A DNA stretch of 7,082 nucleotides from Planctomycetaceae bacterium (GCA_031282385.1 JAITDV010000443.1:1-7082), one strand, 5' to 3'. Positions 1-6,197 are shown, counted from the first letter of the stretch. Made by a program: numbers and translations. Notes: generated by a model not told the origin, from the sequence alone.

Positions 1-181
1 TAACCTAAAAATACATCAACGCAACAAAAAAACTACAACGAAAAACCGCCTTTAACTCCTCCGAGACCACCCCTAACCCCTCCGAAGGAGGGGAATAAGA
101 AGACGCCTCCGAAGGAGGCAAATTATTCCCCTCCTTCGGAGGAGTCAGGGGTGGTCTTCCTACAGGTTAGCGAAAAGGTCT
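1..181 (+). repeat. Family A hairpin repeat, copy A1 (left end cut by window), three modules
   Basis: The copy opens at TAACCTAAAAATACATC, so the first 12 bases of the left terminal repeat (AGACCTTTTCKC in the other copies) lie outside the window. It ends with the right terminal repeat AGGTTAGCGAAAAGGTCT. Between them are the shared A-rich arm (CATCAACGCAACAAAAAA), then GAGACCACCCCT pairing with the AGGGGTGGTCT side, and three hairpin modules: CCCCTCCGAAGGAGGGG, GCCTCCGAAGGAGGC and CCCCTCCTTCGGAGG. No open reading frame of substance is present. The right flank continues directly into a family B arm at a TA, so the copy seems to have inserted there. A non-autonomous transposable element is the best reading. 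A REP-like structured repeat is the alternative. Confidence 0.85.
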
Positions 182-238
182 ATTGGAAAGCAGGCTTTTA
201 CGCTCTTGAATTACCTAATATACAGTACGGGCAGTATA
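181..238 (+). repeat. Family B arm, copy B1 (5' part displaced by A1)
   Basis: The sequence from TTGGAAAGCAGGCTTTTACG to GGGCAGTATA matches the right half of the B arms at 6372-6451 and 6695-6800: the AAGCAGGCTTTTACGC stem side, a TTGAATTAC segment, then the tip ACAGTACGGGCAGTATA. The left half of the stem-loop (GCCTGTTT) is absent because A1 ends at the CTAT of what is CCTATCGG in intact copies. The tip is followed by GAATT, and the terminal TA fits a TA target site. The missing half should lie left of the window. Confidence 0.75.
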
Positions 239-490
239 GAATTTCTCAGTTTTATTTTTGGTTGTTGGGTCTTTAATGATTGTGAGGATTGTAACGATGG
301 CGTAGCGAAAAAAAACTTTATATTTGGAAAATTTTATTAAGATTATCCAAAATTGCCTATCGGTGTAACCTAAACTATCAAGGATACGTCAAAACTCCGT
401 GCGTTTTGAATTTTGGCAAATCCTAAAATTCATTTTGTCCGTGTGTTTTTGTGAAATTTTATGCTAAATTTATTTTTTTATTTGTGTCAA
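239..490. other. Gene-free spacer between two outward-facing B tips
   Basis: No convincing coding region is seen on either strand. The stretch is AT-rich and lies tip to tip between B1 and the inverted arm at 491, so it reads as host DNA between two inserted elements. It contains a small hairpin at 408-431 (GAATTTTGG, loop CAAAT, then CC, a bulged T, AAAATTC). An approximate direct repeat, TCCGTGCGTTTTG at about 396 and TCCGTGTGTTTTTG at about 438, lies around it. ATGGCGTAGCG near 298 recurs inverted near 5818-5830. Confidence 0.5.
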
Positions 491-597
491 TATACTGTTC
501 GTACTATAAATTGCGTGACTCAAGAGCGTAAAAGCCTGTTTTCCGATAGGTAAGCTGGCGGCGGTAAAAGAAAATTCAAGTGTGAACAGCTTAAAAT
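491..597 (-). repeat. Family B arm, copy B-R1 (inverted)
   Basis: Read on the minus strand this matches the B arm at 6695-6800 over nearly its whole length, including the segments around TGTTCACACTTGAATTTTC, the stem-loop region CTTACCTATCGG, CAGGCTTTTACGC, TTGAGTCACGCAATTTATAG and the tip AGTACGAACAGTATA. One side of the stem is decayed (GCCAGCTT instead of GCCTGCTT). Beyond the arm, AATATTATAAACT at about 602-614 resembles AATATTACAAACT after the other inverted arm near 6020, so homology may extend further inward. Confidence 0.8.
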
Positions 598-617
598 TTA
601 GTAATATTATAAACTAT

Positions 618-758
618 AGACCTTTTCTCTAACCTAAAAATACATCAACGCAACAAAAAACCTACAGCAAAAAACCGCCTTTAACTCCTCCGAGACCACC
701 CCTAACCTCTCCGAAGTAGGGGTCAGGGGTGGTCTCCTACAGGTTAGCGAAAAGGTCT
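618..758 (+). repeat. Family A hairpin repeat, copy A2, one module (shortest, 141 bp)
   Basis: Complete copy with both 18-bp terminal inverted repeats: AGACCTTTTCTCTAACCT at the left and AGGTTAGCGAAAAGGTCT at the right. It holds the A-rich arm, GAGACCACCCCT and its partner GGGGTGGTCTC, but only one central module, CCTCTCCGAAGTAGGGG, with a mutated stem. Left flank CTAT and right flank TATTT leave TA on the left and TTA on the right. It lies within the B-bounded element 491-855, just left of the B2 arm. Confidence 0.9.
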
Positions 759-772
759 TATTTATATTTTCA

Positions 773-855
773 ATTTCATTTACAGTTGCCTGTTTACTTA
801 TCGGAAGCAGTTTTTTACGTTCTTAACTCACACAAGTTATTGGACTAACAGTATA
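773..855 (+). repeat. Family B arm, copy B2
   Basis: The segment runs from ATTTCATTTACAGTTGCCTG through CTTATCGGAAGCAG, TTTTTTACG and TTAACTCAC to the tip GGACTAACAGTATA. It is more diverged than B3 and B4, for example in the tip where AGTACG has become GGACT. Its last bases are only 14 bp before the ATG at 870, so the arm forms the immediate upstream region of the lipoprotein gene, and TATAAA at 852-857 overlaps the tip. Confidence 0.75.
790..816 (+). terminator. Terminator-like stem-loop inside arm B2
   Basis: CTGTTT (790-795) can pair with AAGCAG (805-810), with one G-U pair and loop ACTTATCGG, followed at once by six T residues at 811-816. It reads toward the lipoprotein gene and ends 53 bp before its ATG. 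It could stop read-through from the left or attenuate transcription. The stem is short, so activity is uncertain. Confidence 0.3.
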
Positions 856-869
856 AAAGAATAAACAAA

Positions 870-3101
870 ATGACGAACTTCATTTTTCCAATCAATCAGC
901 AGTATAAAAACAACCTGCTTGCAGGGCTGGTGTTTTTTTGCGCGATTGCGGCGATTAGTGTTGTTGGTTGTCAGAGTCTTCCGCGAAGCGGGATTGATCG
1001 CAGTGGTGATCGTCTTTTTGATTCTTGTCCGTTGCAAGATGTGTTACCTAAAGATTGTCGTTTATTTGGGCAAGGTCAAAATCAAAATTCTACGGCGTCA
1101 TCTCCGGTTTCTATTCCGAATAGTACGCCATCAAGTGCTCCCGCCAATTTGCCGTCAACTCCATCGTTATCGACTTCGATGCCGTCGTCAAATTTACCCG
1201 GCAATTTTGGCTCGTCGTCTGCCGGTACTTCAACAATTCCAAATTACGGTTCAACTTCAACAGCAGTTAATCCAAATATTCACGGTGTTAATACGGCGGT
1301 TGTGCCGGTTGAAAATGCAAACGGATTGCGACCTTGTTTTGAAGAGAGCGGCGGTTATGTAGTTGCAACGGGAGCAATAGAACGTCCGGCGTTGTTGGTT
1401 TCGCCAATTGAACAAATTGCGCCGGTTGGGAGTGAAGTTGTTTTGATTGCTAGTTATTTGGGGCGGCGTGATCGTCTTGTTACCAATGAGAAAGTTGAAT
1501 GGAATTTGGAAGGCGTTGGGAGTTTTTTGAAATACGATCAAGGGTCGCATTGTGATCCGTTAATGGGCGATTTTGTCAAAGCGCGAAAAATAACAGAGCG
1601 ATTTGTTGTTACGAAAACGAGTCGTTTTTTTCAGACGTTGAATCGAGGTACACCTGAAACTCGTGATGATTTGCATATTTTGCAAGGTCAAACTTGGGTT
1701 TCGATTAATTCATTGCGTGAAGGAACAACACATGTTACGGCATTTGCACCGTCGCTTTCGGACTGGTCGCGGCGAACAATGTTTGGTTTAATTCATTGGG
1801 TTGATGCGCAATGGGTGATGCCGGTTTTACCGATTGCGTCTGTTGGTGAAAGTCGTGTTTTGACAACGAGTGTTTTGCGGCGGACAAATGGTCAACCGCG
1901 TCAAGGTTGGATTGTGCGTTATGAGATTGTTAGTGGACCGGCGGCGGGATTGGGGGCAACGATGGCGCAGATTCAAGAAGTTACAACGGATATTTCGGGG
2001 CAAGCATCTGTGATTTTATCGCAACGTGAACCGCAAAACGGAACGAATACAATTTCTGTACAAATAATACGTCCGGGCAGTGGAGTTGGCGGTCAAGATA
2101 GTGTGGCGGCTGGAGACAAACGAATTACTGTAGGTTATGAAACATTGCGGCAAACTTGGGGCGGCAATGCCGGAGTGCGTGTAAGTATGAAAGGACCGGA
2201 ACGCGGTAATATCGGCGAAGATTTGCCGTACAAAATTATTGTTACGAATAATACTGCCAACAAAGCGGAAGGCGTGTTGACGTTATCGATTCCGCCTGTT
2301 GCCGGATATGTGCGTAGTGTGCCGCCTATTTATTCGCAAACAGGTCAGATTTTGTATTGGAATGTAGAAATTCCGGCGAAGAGTTCGGCTAATGTTGATG
2401 TAGTGTTGCGTCAAGGAGTTAGTGGCAGAATGATGCTTGGGACAAGTTTTACGCCAAATGGAAAAGTGAATATTACGGGCGAGATGACAACCGGCGGATC
2501 AAATTTGAGTTCGGGAACGAATCCAGTTTATCCGAATACGGGTTCTTTACCGCGTGATGCGGCTTCGGTTGCACCGGTGTTACCCAGCGGCGTATCGGGA
2601 AATGCAACAAAATTAGGCGATACGGCATCAACATGGGGAGATGCGGTTACGTTACCAGGAGCACCAACAAACAATAACACAAATCCAATAGTTGATACCG
2701 GCGGTAAATTTGATCACTTGCAACTGGGAATTATCGTCAACCCTAATACTGTTTTGAAAGTGGACAAAGAGTTTGAGATTTTATTAACTTTGGAAAACAA
2801 GGGTACGGTTGATGTTGGAGATGTGGCGTTACGGATACCTATCCCGTTGGAATTACGAAATTTAGAGAAATACAATTTCAAAGGTCCTAGAGAGTTGCGG
2901 GACAATCGAACAATTGAAATAGATCGGAACAGTTTTAATATTTTGCAAAAGGTTGGCGTGATTGGGGCAGGCAAATCTGTTACAATGCAAATAGGTTTTC
3001 CGAAATTATTACCGGCAGGTTATTCAGTTGTCGGCGAATTACTAATCAACAATAAATTAGTAAAACGAACTCCGCCATTAAGAGTAAAAGCAGATCAATA
3101 A
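870..3101 (+). CDS. Large secreted lipoprotein with two DUF11-like domains
   Basis: 743 residues. The N-terminus has a charged start, a hydrophobic stretch (about 16-33) and a lipobox VVGC with Cys34, so export and lipid attachment are expected. The mature protein begins CQSLPRSGIDRSGDRLF, an opening I recall from planctomycete surface proteins. Residues about 70-140 form a Ser/Thr/Pro/Asn-rich flexible linker. Residues about 155-430 contain beta-rich, Ig/Big-like segments (VSPIEQIAPVGSEVVLIASY; QGWIVRYEIVSGP with TTDISGQASV). A DUF11-like domain follows at about 434-545 (GEDLPYKIIVTNN, LTLSIPPVAGYV, ILYWNVEIPAKSS). After a second low-complexity linker comes another at about 614-740 (VDKEFEILLTLENKGTVDVGDVALRIPIPLEL). 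DUF11 domains are repeated extracellular modules of structural or adhesive type. No catalytic motif is seen. No Shine-Dalgarno precedes the ATG; TATAAA lies 12 bp upstream of it, so a near-leaderless transcript is possible. The ligand and partner are unknown. Confidence 0.9.
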   Translation: MTNFIFPINQQYKNNLLAGLVFFCAIAAISVVGCQSLPRSGIDRSGDRLFDSCPLQDVLPKDCRLFGQGQNQNSTASSPVSIPNSTPSSAPANLPSTPSLSTSMPSSNLPGNFGSSSAGTSTIPNYGSTSTAVNPNIHGVNTAVVPVENANGLRPCFEESGGYVVATGAIERPALLVSPIEQIAPVGSEVVLIASYLGRRDRLVTNEKVEWNLEGVGSFLKYDQGSHCDPLMGDFVKARKITERFVVTKTSRFFQTLNRGTPETRDDLHILQGQTWVSINSLREGTTHVTAFAPSLSDWSRRTMFGLIHWVDAQWVMPVLPIASVGESRVLTTSVLRRTNGQPRQGWIVRYEIVSGPAAGLGATMAQIQEVTTDISGQASVILSQREPQNGTNTISVQIIRPGSGVGGQDSVAAGDKRITVGYETLRQTWGGNAGVRVSMKGPERGNIGEDLPYKIIVTNNTANKAEGVLTLSIPPVAGYVRSVPPIYSQTGQILYWNVEIPAKSSANVDVVLRQGVSGRMMLGTSFTPNGKVNITGEMTTGGSNLSSGTNPVYPNTGSLPRDAASVAPVLPSGVSGNATKLGDTASTWGDAVTLPGAPTNNNTNPIVDTGGKFDHLQLGIIVNPNTVLKVDKEFEILLTLENKGTVDVGDVALRIPIPLELRNLEKYNFKGPRELRDNRTIEIDRNSFNILQKVGVIGAGKSVTMQIGFPKLLPAGYSVVGELLINNKLVKRTPPLRVKADQ

Positions 3102-3128
3102 AATATCATTGCACAAGAACACATCATT

Positions 3129-3333
3129 AGACCTTTTCGCTAACCTGTAGGAGACCGCCCCTGACCCCTCCGAAGGTGGGGAATTATTCCCCTCTCTCGG
3201 AGGCGTCGGCTTATTCCCCTCCTTCGGAAGGATTTTCTTATTCCCATCCTTCGGAGGGGGTAGGGGTGGTCTCGGAGGAGTTAAAGGCGGTTTTTTGTTG
3301 CGTTGATGTATTTTTAGGTTAGAGAAAAGGTCT
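3129..3333 (-). repeat. Family A hairpin repeat, copy A3, four modules, inverted
   Basis: Complete copy in reverse orientation: it starts AGACCTTTTCGCTAACCT and ends AGGTTAGAGAAAAGGTCT on the + strand, flanked by TTA and TAA. Read on the minus strand it has four central modules: CCCTCCGAAGGATGGG, CCTTCCGAAGGAGGGG, CCTCCGAGAGAGGGG and CCCCACCTTCGGAGGGG. It lacks 14 bases of the A-rich arm present in the other copies; the loss lies between two CAACAAAAAA direct repeats. It is the only copy not associated with a family B arm. It starts 27 bp after the stop codon of the lipoprotein gene. Confidence 0.9.
3151..3296 (+). terminator. Possible transcription terminator supplied by A3
   Basis: On the + strand GAGACCGCCCCT (3151-3162) pairs with AGGGGTGGTCTC (3262-3273) around nested hairpin modules. 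Further out, ACCGCC (3154-3159) could alternatively pair with GGCGGT (3286-3291), which runs straight into TTTTTT (3291-3296). The second pairing exists because this copy has G at 3157 where the other copies have A. The position 50 bp after the lipoprotein stop codon suits a terminator. The large loop makes the second pairing uncertain. Confidence 0.35.
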
Positions 3334-3510
3334 AATATGTTTGATAGAAAACACACGACTGAATAGTTACAAATATATTTTCTTTCTCAGTGGTAAAAAT
3401 AAATTATTAGAGATGCCCTTTATCTAAAACACTTTCATATTGTGTTGTTATTTTTGTCGTTTTTGGATTACATGCAACTCGAGGCTTGATAGTTACTTCT
3501 CAAGTTTGAT
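3334..3510. other. Gene-free AT-rich spacer between convergent genes
   Basis: No coding region is seen on either strand. GTTACAAA-type words recur (near 3367, 3513 and 3545, with the inverse near 3569). A weak imperfect inverted repeat, AACTCGAG near 3477 and CTCAAGTT near 3500, precedes the long hairpin at 3511. Nothing else is recognisable. Confidence 0.4.
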
Positions 3511-3575
3511 CTGTTACAAATTGGATTTTTTCGTTTTTAATTTAGTTACAAAACGAAAAAACCAACTTGTAACAG
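3511..3575. repeat. Long AT-rich inverted repeat (26-bp stem), possible bidirectional terminator
   Basis: The left arm 3511-3537 (CTGTTACAAATTGG, then ATTTTTTCGTTTT) pairs with the right arm 3550-3575 (AAAACGAAAAAACC, then AACTTGTAACAG). There is one A-C mismatch and one bulged A; the loop is the 12 bases 3538-3549. It lies 15 bp past the stop codon of the Bax-inhibitor gene. The stem is rich in A-T pairs and lacks the classic GC stem plus T-tail, so it is not a textbook terminator, though T-runs occur on both strands. It could instead be a remnant of a small element. Confidence 0.6.
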
Positions 3576-3590
3576 AATAGAAAGAATTAA

Positions 3591-4331
3591 CTAATCGTTT
3601 GAAAATGATGCGAACAGTTGCAAGACGTACCAGAAAAGAAGTACGACAGATGCAAATAAAGCAAGTGCAGCGGCAACATGTTGATCTGTACGGTAATGAT
3701 GCAACACATTTGAAGTATCATATAAAATGTAACCGCAAGCAAGCGCGATTCCAAAATACATTAATATCGGACCTAATGAAAATCCGAATATTGGGCAAAA
3801 TACTATTGCACCTAACAACGCAAATCCGCCGAAAAACAACGCTGTTCTTAAAAACGAAAAGTCTGTCCGCGTCAAAAAGACCGCAATTGTCATCAACCCG
3901 AAAAGTCCGCCTGTTGCAATTCCGGCTGAATAAATCAAATTCAATCCGCCTTTGTCGACATGTTGTGCTAACCAGAGCAACGGCAATAAAATAATTGATT
4001 GAGCGGCAATATACAATCCTAATCCGAGATGCTGTGTTAGTGAACTTGTTGAGCTATTTGCCCAGGCGTTGGCTACTGTGCTGACTCCCATAAAAAGGAG
4101 GAGAACAATTATCCAACTAATTGGCGTTCCTACCATTAACTTGATCAACCCTTGTGCGTCAATCGTGTTGAACAGAACAATCTCAATTCCAATAAGCGTG
4201 AATATTGCGCCGAGGACGTAGAGATACGTTTTAGTGATAAAACCTATACGGGCGTCAGCATCGGCAAACTCTGCTGTTATGCCTGTGTAGTTATCAATTG
4301 TTCCGTATTTGTTTAGGTTATTTGAGTTCAT
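3591..4331 (-). CDS. Bax inhibitor-1 (TMBIM/YccA-like) family membrane protein
   Basis: 246 residues from the ATG at 4331, with AAGGAGG 8 bases before it. The frame stays open upstream to a GTG at 4448, but the added 39 residues are cysteine-rich, are not membrane-like and have no ribosome site. A soluble N-terminus (EFADADARIGFITKTYLYVLG) leads to about seven hydrophobic helices at residues 33-56, 69-90, 102-122, 130-152, 160-180, 185-205 and 219-240. The signature is ILYDTSNVLHHYRTDQHVAAALALF at about 202-226. Members are inner-membrane proteins; characterised relatives are calcium-leak channels or modulators of membrane proteases such as FtsH, and this one's role is not known. The pH-sensor Asp in helix 6 corresponds to Asp205 here, but the second acidic residue of the BsYetJ-type pair appears as Ala/Ser in LFASVVLLF, as in YccA-like members. 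It is convergent with the lipoprotein gene. Confidence 0.92.
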   Translation of the reverse strand: MNSNNLNKYGTIDNYTGITAEFADADARIGFITKTYLYVLGAIFTLIGIEIVLFNTIDAQGLIKLMVGTPISWIIVLLLFMGVSTVANAWANSSTSSLTQHLGLGLYIAAQSIILLPLLWLAQHVDKGGLNLIYSAGIATGGLFGLMTIAVFLTRTDFSFLRTALFFGGFALLGAIVFCPIFGFSLGPILMYFGIALACGYILYDTSNVLHHYRTDQHVAAALALFASVVLLFWYVLQLFASFSND

Positions 4332-4339
4332 TGAAAAAA

Positions 4340-4346
4340 CCTCCTT
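4340..4346 (-). promoter_or_regulatory. Strong Shine-Dalgarno site for the Bax-inhibitor gene
   Basis: Minus-strand AAGGAGG, 8 bases before the ATG at 4331. It fixes the start codon and rules out the longer GTG-initiated reading. It is the only clear Shine-Dalgarno in the window; the other three genes have none. Confidence 0.85.
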
Positions 4347-4372
4347 AACTAAAACCTGTTTTTTTGTGTATG

Positions 4373-4480
4373 CCTGCGTATGGCAACCCACCACACTATA
4401 ATACTTCGATACACATTGAAATTTTCGGCAACACAAAAATATCACCACCGGTTTCCCGAAGTAAACCTGCGTATGTTGCC
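4373..4480 (-). promoter_or_regulatory. Candidate control region of the Bax-inhibitor gene: -10 box between two direct repeats
   Basis: On the minus strand TATTATAG (4403-4396) resembles a -10 box and would give a leader of about 60 bases; no good -35 lies at 16-18 bases. Two direct repeats frame it: + strand CCTGCGTATGGCAAC at 4373-4387 and CCTGCGTATGTTGCC at 4466-4480, identical in the first 10 bases. They could be operator sites. No regulator gene is nearby. Confidence 0.3.
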
Positions 4481-4616
4481 AAAATATACTTCACAAAATT
4501 TACATGTGAACGGTATTAAAATCCACCAAGCACACGATGTAATTTTAGCATATTGATTCCAACCCGCAATCCACACCACCTATAAAAAATTAATCGCCAA
4601 CTCTTCTACCTCACTC

Positions 4617-5648
4617 TCAAAAATCAAACCATATACCAATACCGAATTTATTTTCGCGTCCGGCATATAAATGTTCGTATTGATCGCTGATTCCGCGAAA
4701 GTATTGGAAACCGATTCGGAATAATCGTCCTTCGTTGTTTCGCCATTGCAAACCGGCTTGGATTGTGATATTGCCGTCGTAATTTTGTTCCTCCAACAGT
4801 TGGACATTGACGGCAATAAACGGCGAATATGAAAAATTAACAAGCGGATAAGGCGAGCTGTATTCTGCGCCGAATTGGAAATGCCACGGCTTTGTGAGCT
4901 CGCCGAGCCAAGTTGAATAATCTATTTCAAAGTAAATTCTTGTCGATGGATTTATACGGTATGCAAGACCAAGTAAGATCGATTCACGAACATAATTTAT
5001 CCTTTTATGAGGCAACCCGTTTTGCGTAAGACGAATCATTCGTTCATCGCCAAGATGCGAGCTGACGTGAAAATAACCGGTACGAAATTGCCAGATTTTA
5101 TTGCCAAAAGTTATAGGCAACGAAAATCGGTAATCCATTGCATCCATGTCGCGTTCGTTTTCGTAATCCATTCTCAAATGTGCGGAAGCTTCTACTTCGA
5201 TTTGTATTCCTTCGGGAAATATCGTGTCGTGAGTGCCGTACCTAAACAATCCGGCATTGCCGCCAACTGTTGCGTCCCATATCGTTCCAAGATCGCGATC
5301 ATTGTCCCACGCAATTCCCAATCGACTTTCGTTGACTCCTGCAAGGTAACTTTGATAAATTCGTCCAGCAGGCAACAATTGATAACTCCATGTGCGATGT
5401 TGTGCGCGGCTTTCTGTTATTTCGTTACAAAAAATATCGCCGGCGTTATTGGAGTTAGTTGTGTTGGAGGTGATAGAGTCGATGGGCAAAATAGGATGAG
5501 CAGACGGCGCAGATTCCCAATCAAGACGCAATGACGGCAACTCAGATGCTTGACAGGACAAAAAAACTTTACCGGAAATTTCTACCGTGATACTTGCAAC
5601 CAGAAACATAACCAAAAGAAATTTTACTGCAAGAAAATTGCAGCTCAA
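4617..5648 (-). CDS. DUF1207 family exported protein, probable outer-membrane beta-barrel
   Basis: 343 residues from the TTG at 5648. A hydrophobic stretch at about 6-22 after one Lys (FLAVKFLLVMFLVASITV) looks like a signal peptide. A low-complexity Ser/Thr/Asn linker follows, then the domain from about residue 91 (LLPAGRIYQSYLAGVNESRLG). DUF1207 hallmarks are FHVSSHLGDE at about 193-202 and RINYVRESILLGLAYRI from about 216. After that come alternating-residue beta strands ending in GIGIWFDF, with a terminal Phe typical of outer-membrane barrels. The family's function is unknown. The start is uncertain: the frame is open to 5921, with ATGs at 5900, 5870 and 5609 and a GTG at 5702, none with a Shine-Dalgarno. 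Upstream residues are Cys-rich and non-conserved in style, and the first codons fall in a family B repeat, so the far starts are unlikely. ATG 5609 would lose the charged signal-peptide start. Confidence 0.85.
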   Translation of the reverse strand: MSCNFLAVKFLLVMFLVASITVEISGKVFLSCQASELPSLRLDWESAPSAHPILPIDSITSNTTNSNNAGDIFCNEITESRAQHRTWSYQLLPAGRIYQSYLAGVNESRLGIAWDNDRDLGTIWDATVGGNAGLFRYGTHDTIFPEGIQIEVEASAHLRMDYENERDMDAMDYRFSLPITFGNKIWQFRTGYFHVSSHLGDERMIRLTQNGLPHKRINYVRESILLGLAYRINPSTRIYFEIDYSTWLGELTKPWHFQFGAEYSSPYPLVNFSYSPFIAVNVQLLEEQNYDGNITIQAGLQWRNNEGRLFRIGFQYFRGISDQYEHLYAGRENKFGIGIWFDF

Positions 5649-5888
5649 ACTACGGTAAGATTTCTGTAAATTATTTGTTTTTAAATTGTGGATAATTCGC
5701 ACAGGATCATTTGTAGGAGGATTTATTTTTACATTTTTATTTTGCCGGATAATTTGTGATTGGTGTAATTTGTATATTTCCCCAACAATAACCGACCAAC
5801 AGTATTTTTTACAACATACGCTACGCCATGACAAGCAACTACTAATTTTAACGAGGTTTTCAGTTAACATTTTGGGGCAATTTGAATT
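5649..5888 (-). other. Upstream region of the DUF1207 gene
   Basis: This 240-bp stretch stays open in the gene's frame but translates to a cysteine- and lysine-rich, non-domain sequence, so it is more likely leader or promoter DNA than protein. It contains the candidate promoter at 5806-5834. ATGGCGTAGCG (minus strand, near 5828-5818) repeats a word at about 298-308. No other gene is seen. Confidence 0.4.
5806..5834 (-). promoter_or_regulatory. Candidate sigma-70-type promoter for the DUF1207 gene
   Basis: On the minus strand TTGTCA (5834-5829) and TAAAAA (5811-5806) are separated by 17 bases. The -35 matches TTGACA at 5 of 6 and the -10 matches TATAAT at 4 of 6. Transcription would start near 5799, downstream of the far start codons at 5870-5921, which would exclude them. 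In AT-rich DNA such matches arise by chance, so this is tentative. Confidence 0.3.
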
Positions 5889-5996
5889 TATACTGTGCAT
5901 ACTATAAATTACGTGATTCAAGTACGTAAAAGCCTGTTTTCCGATTGGTGAGCAAACGGCGGTAAGGGAAATTTAAAGTGTGAACAGATTAAAACG
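5889..5996 (-). repeat. Family B arm, copy B-R2 (inverted)
   Basis: Read on the minus strand it follows B4 (6695-6800) closely: GTTTTAATCTGTTCACAC, the CACCAATCGGAAAACAGGC stem-loop region, TTTTACGTACTTGAATCACG, TAATTTATAG and the tip AGTATGCACAGTATA. The stem is imperfect (GTTTGCTC against AAAACAGGC). It points toward the DUF1207 gene and overlaps the far-upstream in-frame codons of that reading frame, which argues that translation begins further in. Confidence 0.8.
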
Positions 5997-6197
5997 TTAA
6001 TCGTTGCAATAAATCGAAAATATTACAAACTCTTGAGAAAGACAATCAGGGATTTATTATCGGATAATATCAATTTCCAAATAATAGATCAATAGAGTTT
6101 TTTGAATTTTGAATTGATTTCTAGAAAAATTGTAACTATCAGGTAGAGCTAGTGAACCTGCGAATTTGGGCAAGGTTGAATTATTAAACAGTTCATT
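5997..6197. other. Interior of the 5889-6451 element, no gene seen
   Basis: AT-rich, without a credible reading frame on either strand. AATATTACAAACT near 6020 matches the position just inside the inverted arm at 491-597. It holds a palindrome, ATTATCGGATAAT (6056-6068). ATCGGATAATATCA (6059-6072) is repeated in inverted form at 6594-6607. The last bases, TTAAACAGTTCATT, resemble the inner end of a B arm (TTAAACTGTTCAAA), as if A4 had split arm B3. Confidence 0.4.

Larger units (their letters stand above)
491..855. mobile_element. Putative 365-bp non-autonomous element bounded by inverted B arms, with A2 inside
   Basis: The left end, TATACTGTTCGTACTATA, and the right end, ACTAACAGTATA, are the tips of two family B arms in inverted orientation (491-597 and 773-855). 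Family A copy A2 occupies 618-758 between them. Both outer ends carry TA next to TACTGT/ACAGTA, as expected of a TA target duplication. No coding capacity is visible. The same arrangement recurs at 5889-6451, which supports the boundaries. The grouping of arms into one element is inference; two independent solo arms would look similar. Confidence 0.5.

Noticed and set aside
1..181. CRISPR-like array suggested by repeated CCTCCGAAGGAGG units
   Set aside because: The units are palindromic, irregular in spacing (about 26 bp), and have no unique spacers or cas genes.
919..1362. Plus-strand frame of 147 codons rich in Arg, Leu and Val
   Set aside because: It is an alternative frame of the lipoprotein gene, biased in the way expected of a shadow.
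3078..3356. Minus-strand frame of 92 codons rich in Pro, Gly, Lys and Glu
   Set aside because: It is the translation of family A copy A3 hairpin modules, overlaps the end of the lipoprotein gene, and has no domain.
4332..4448. 39-residue N-terminal extension of the Bax-inhibitor protein from a GTG
   Set aside because: The AAGGAGG site fixes the start at 4331, and the extension is cysteine-rich and not family-like.
5007..5534. Plus-strand frame of 175 codons
   Set aside because: It lies wholly opposite the DUF1207 coding sequence, which has clear family motifs; this is a shadow.
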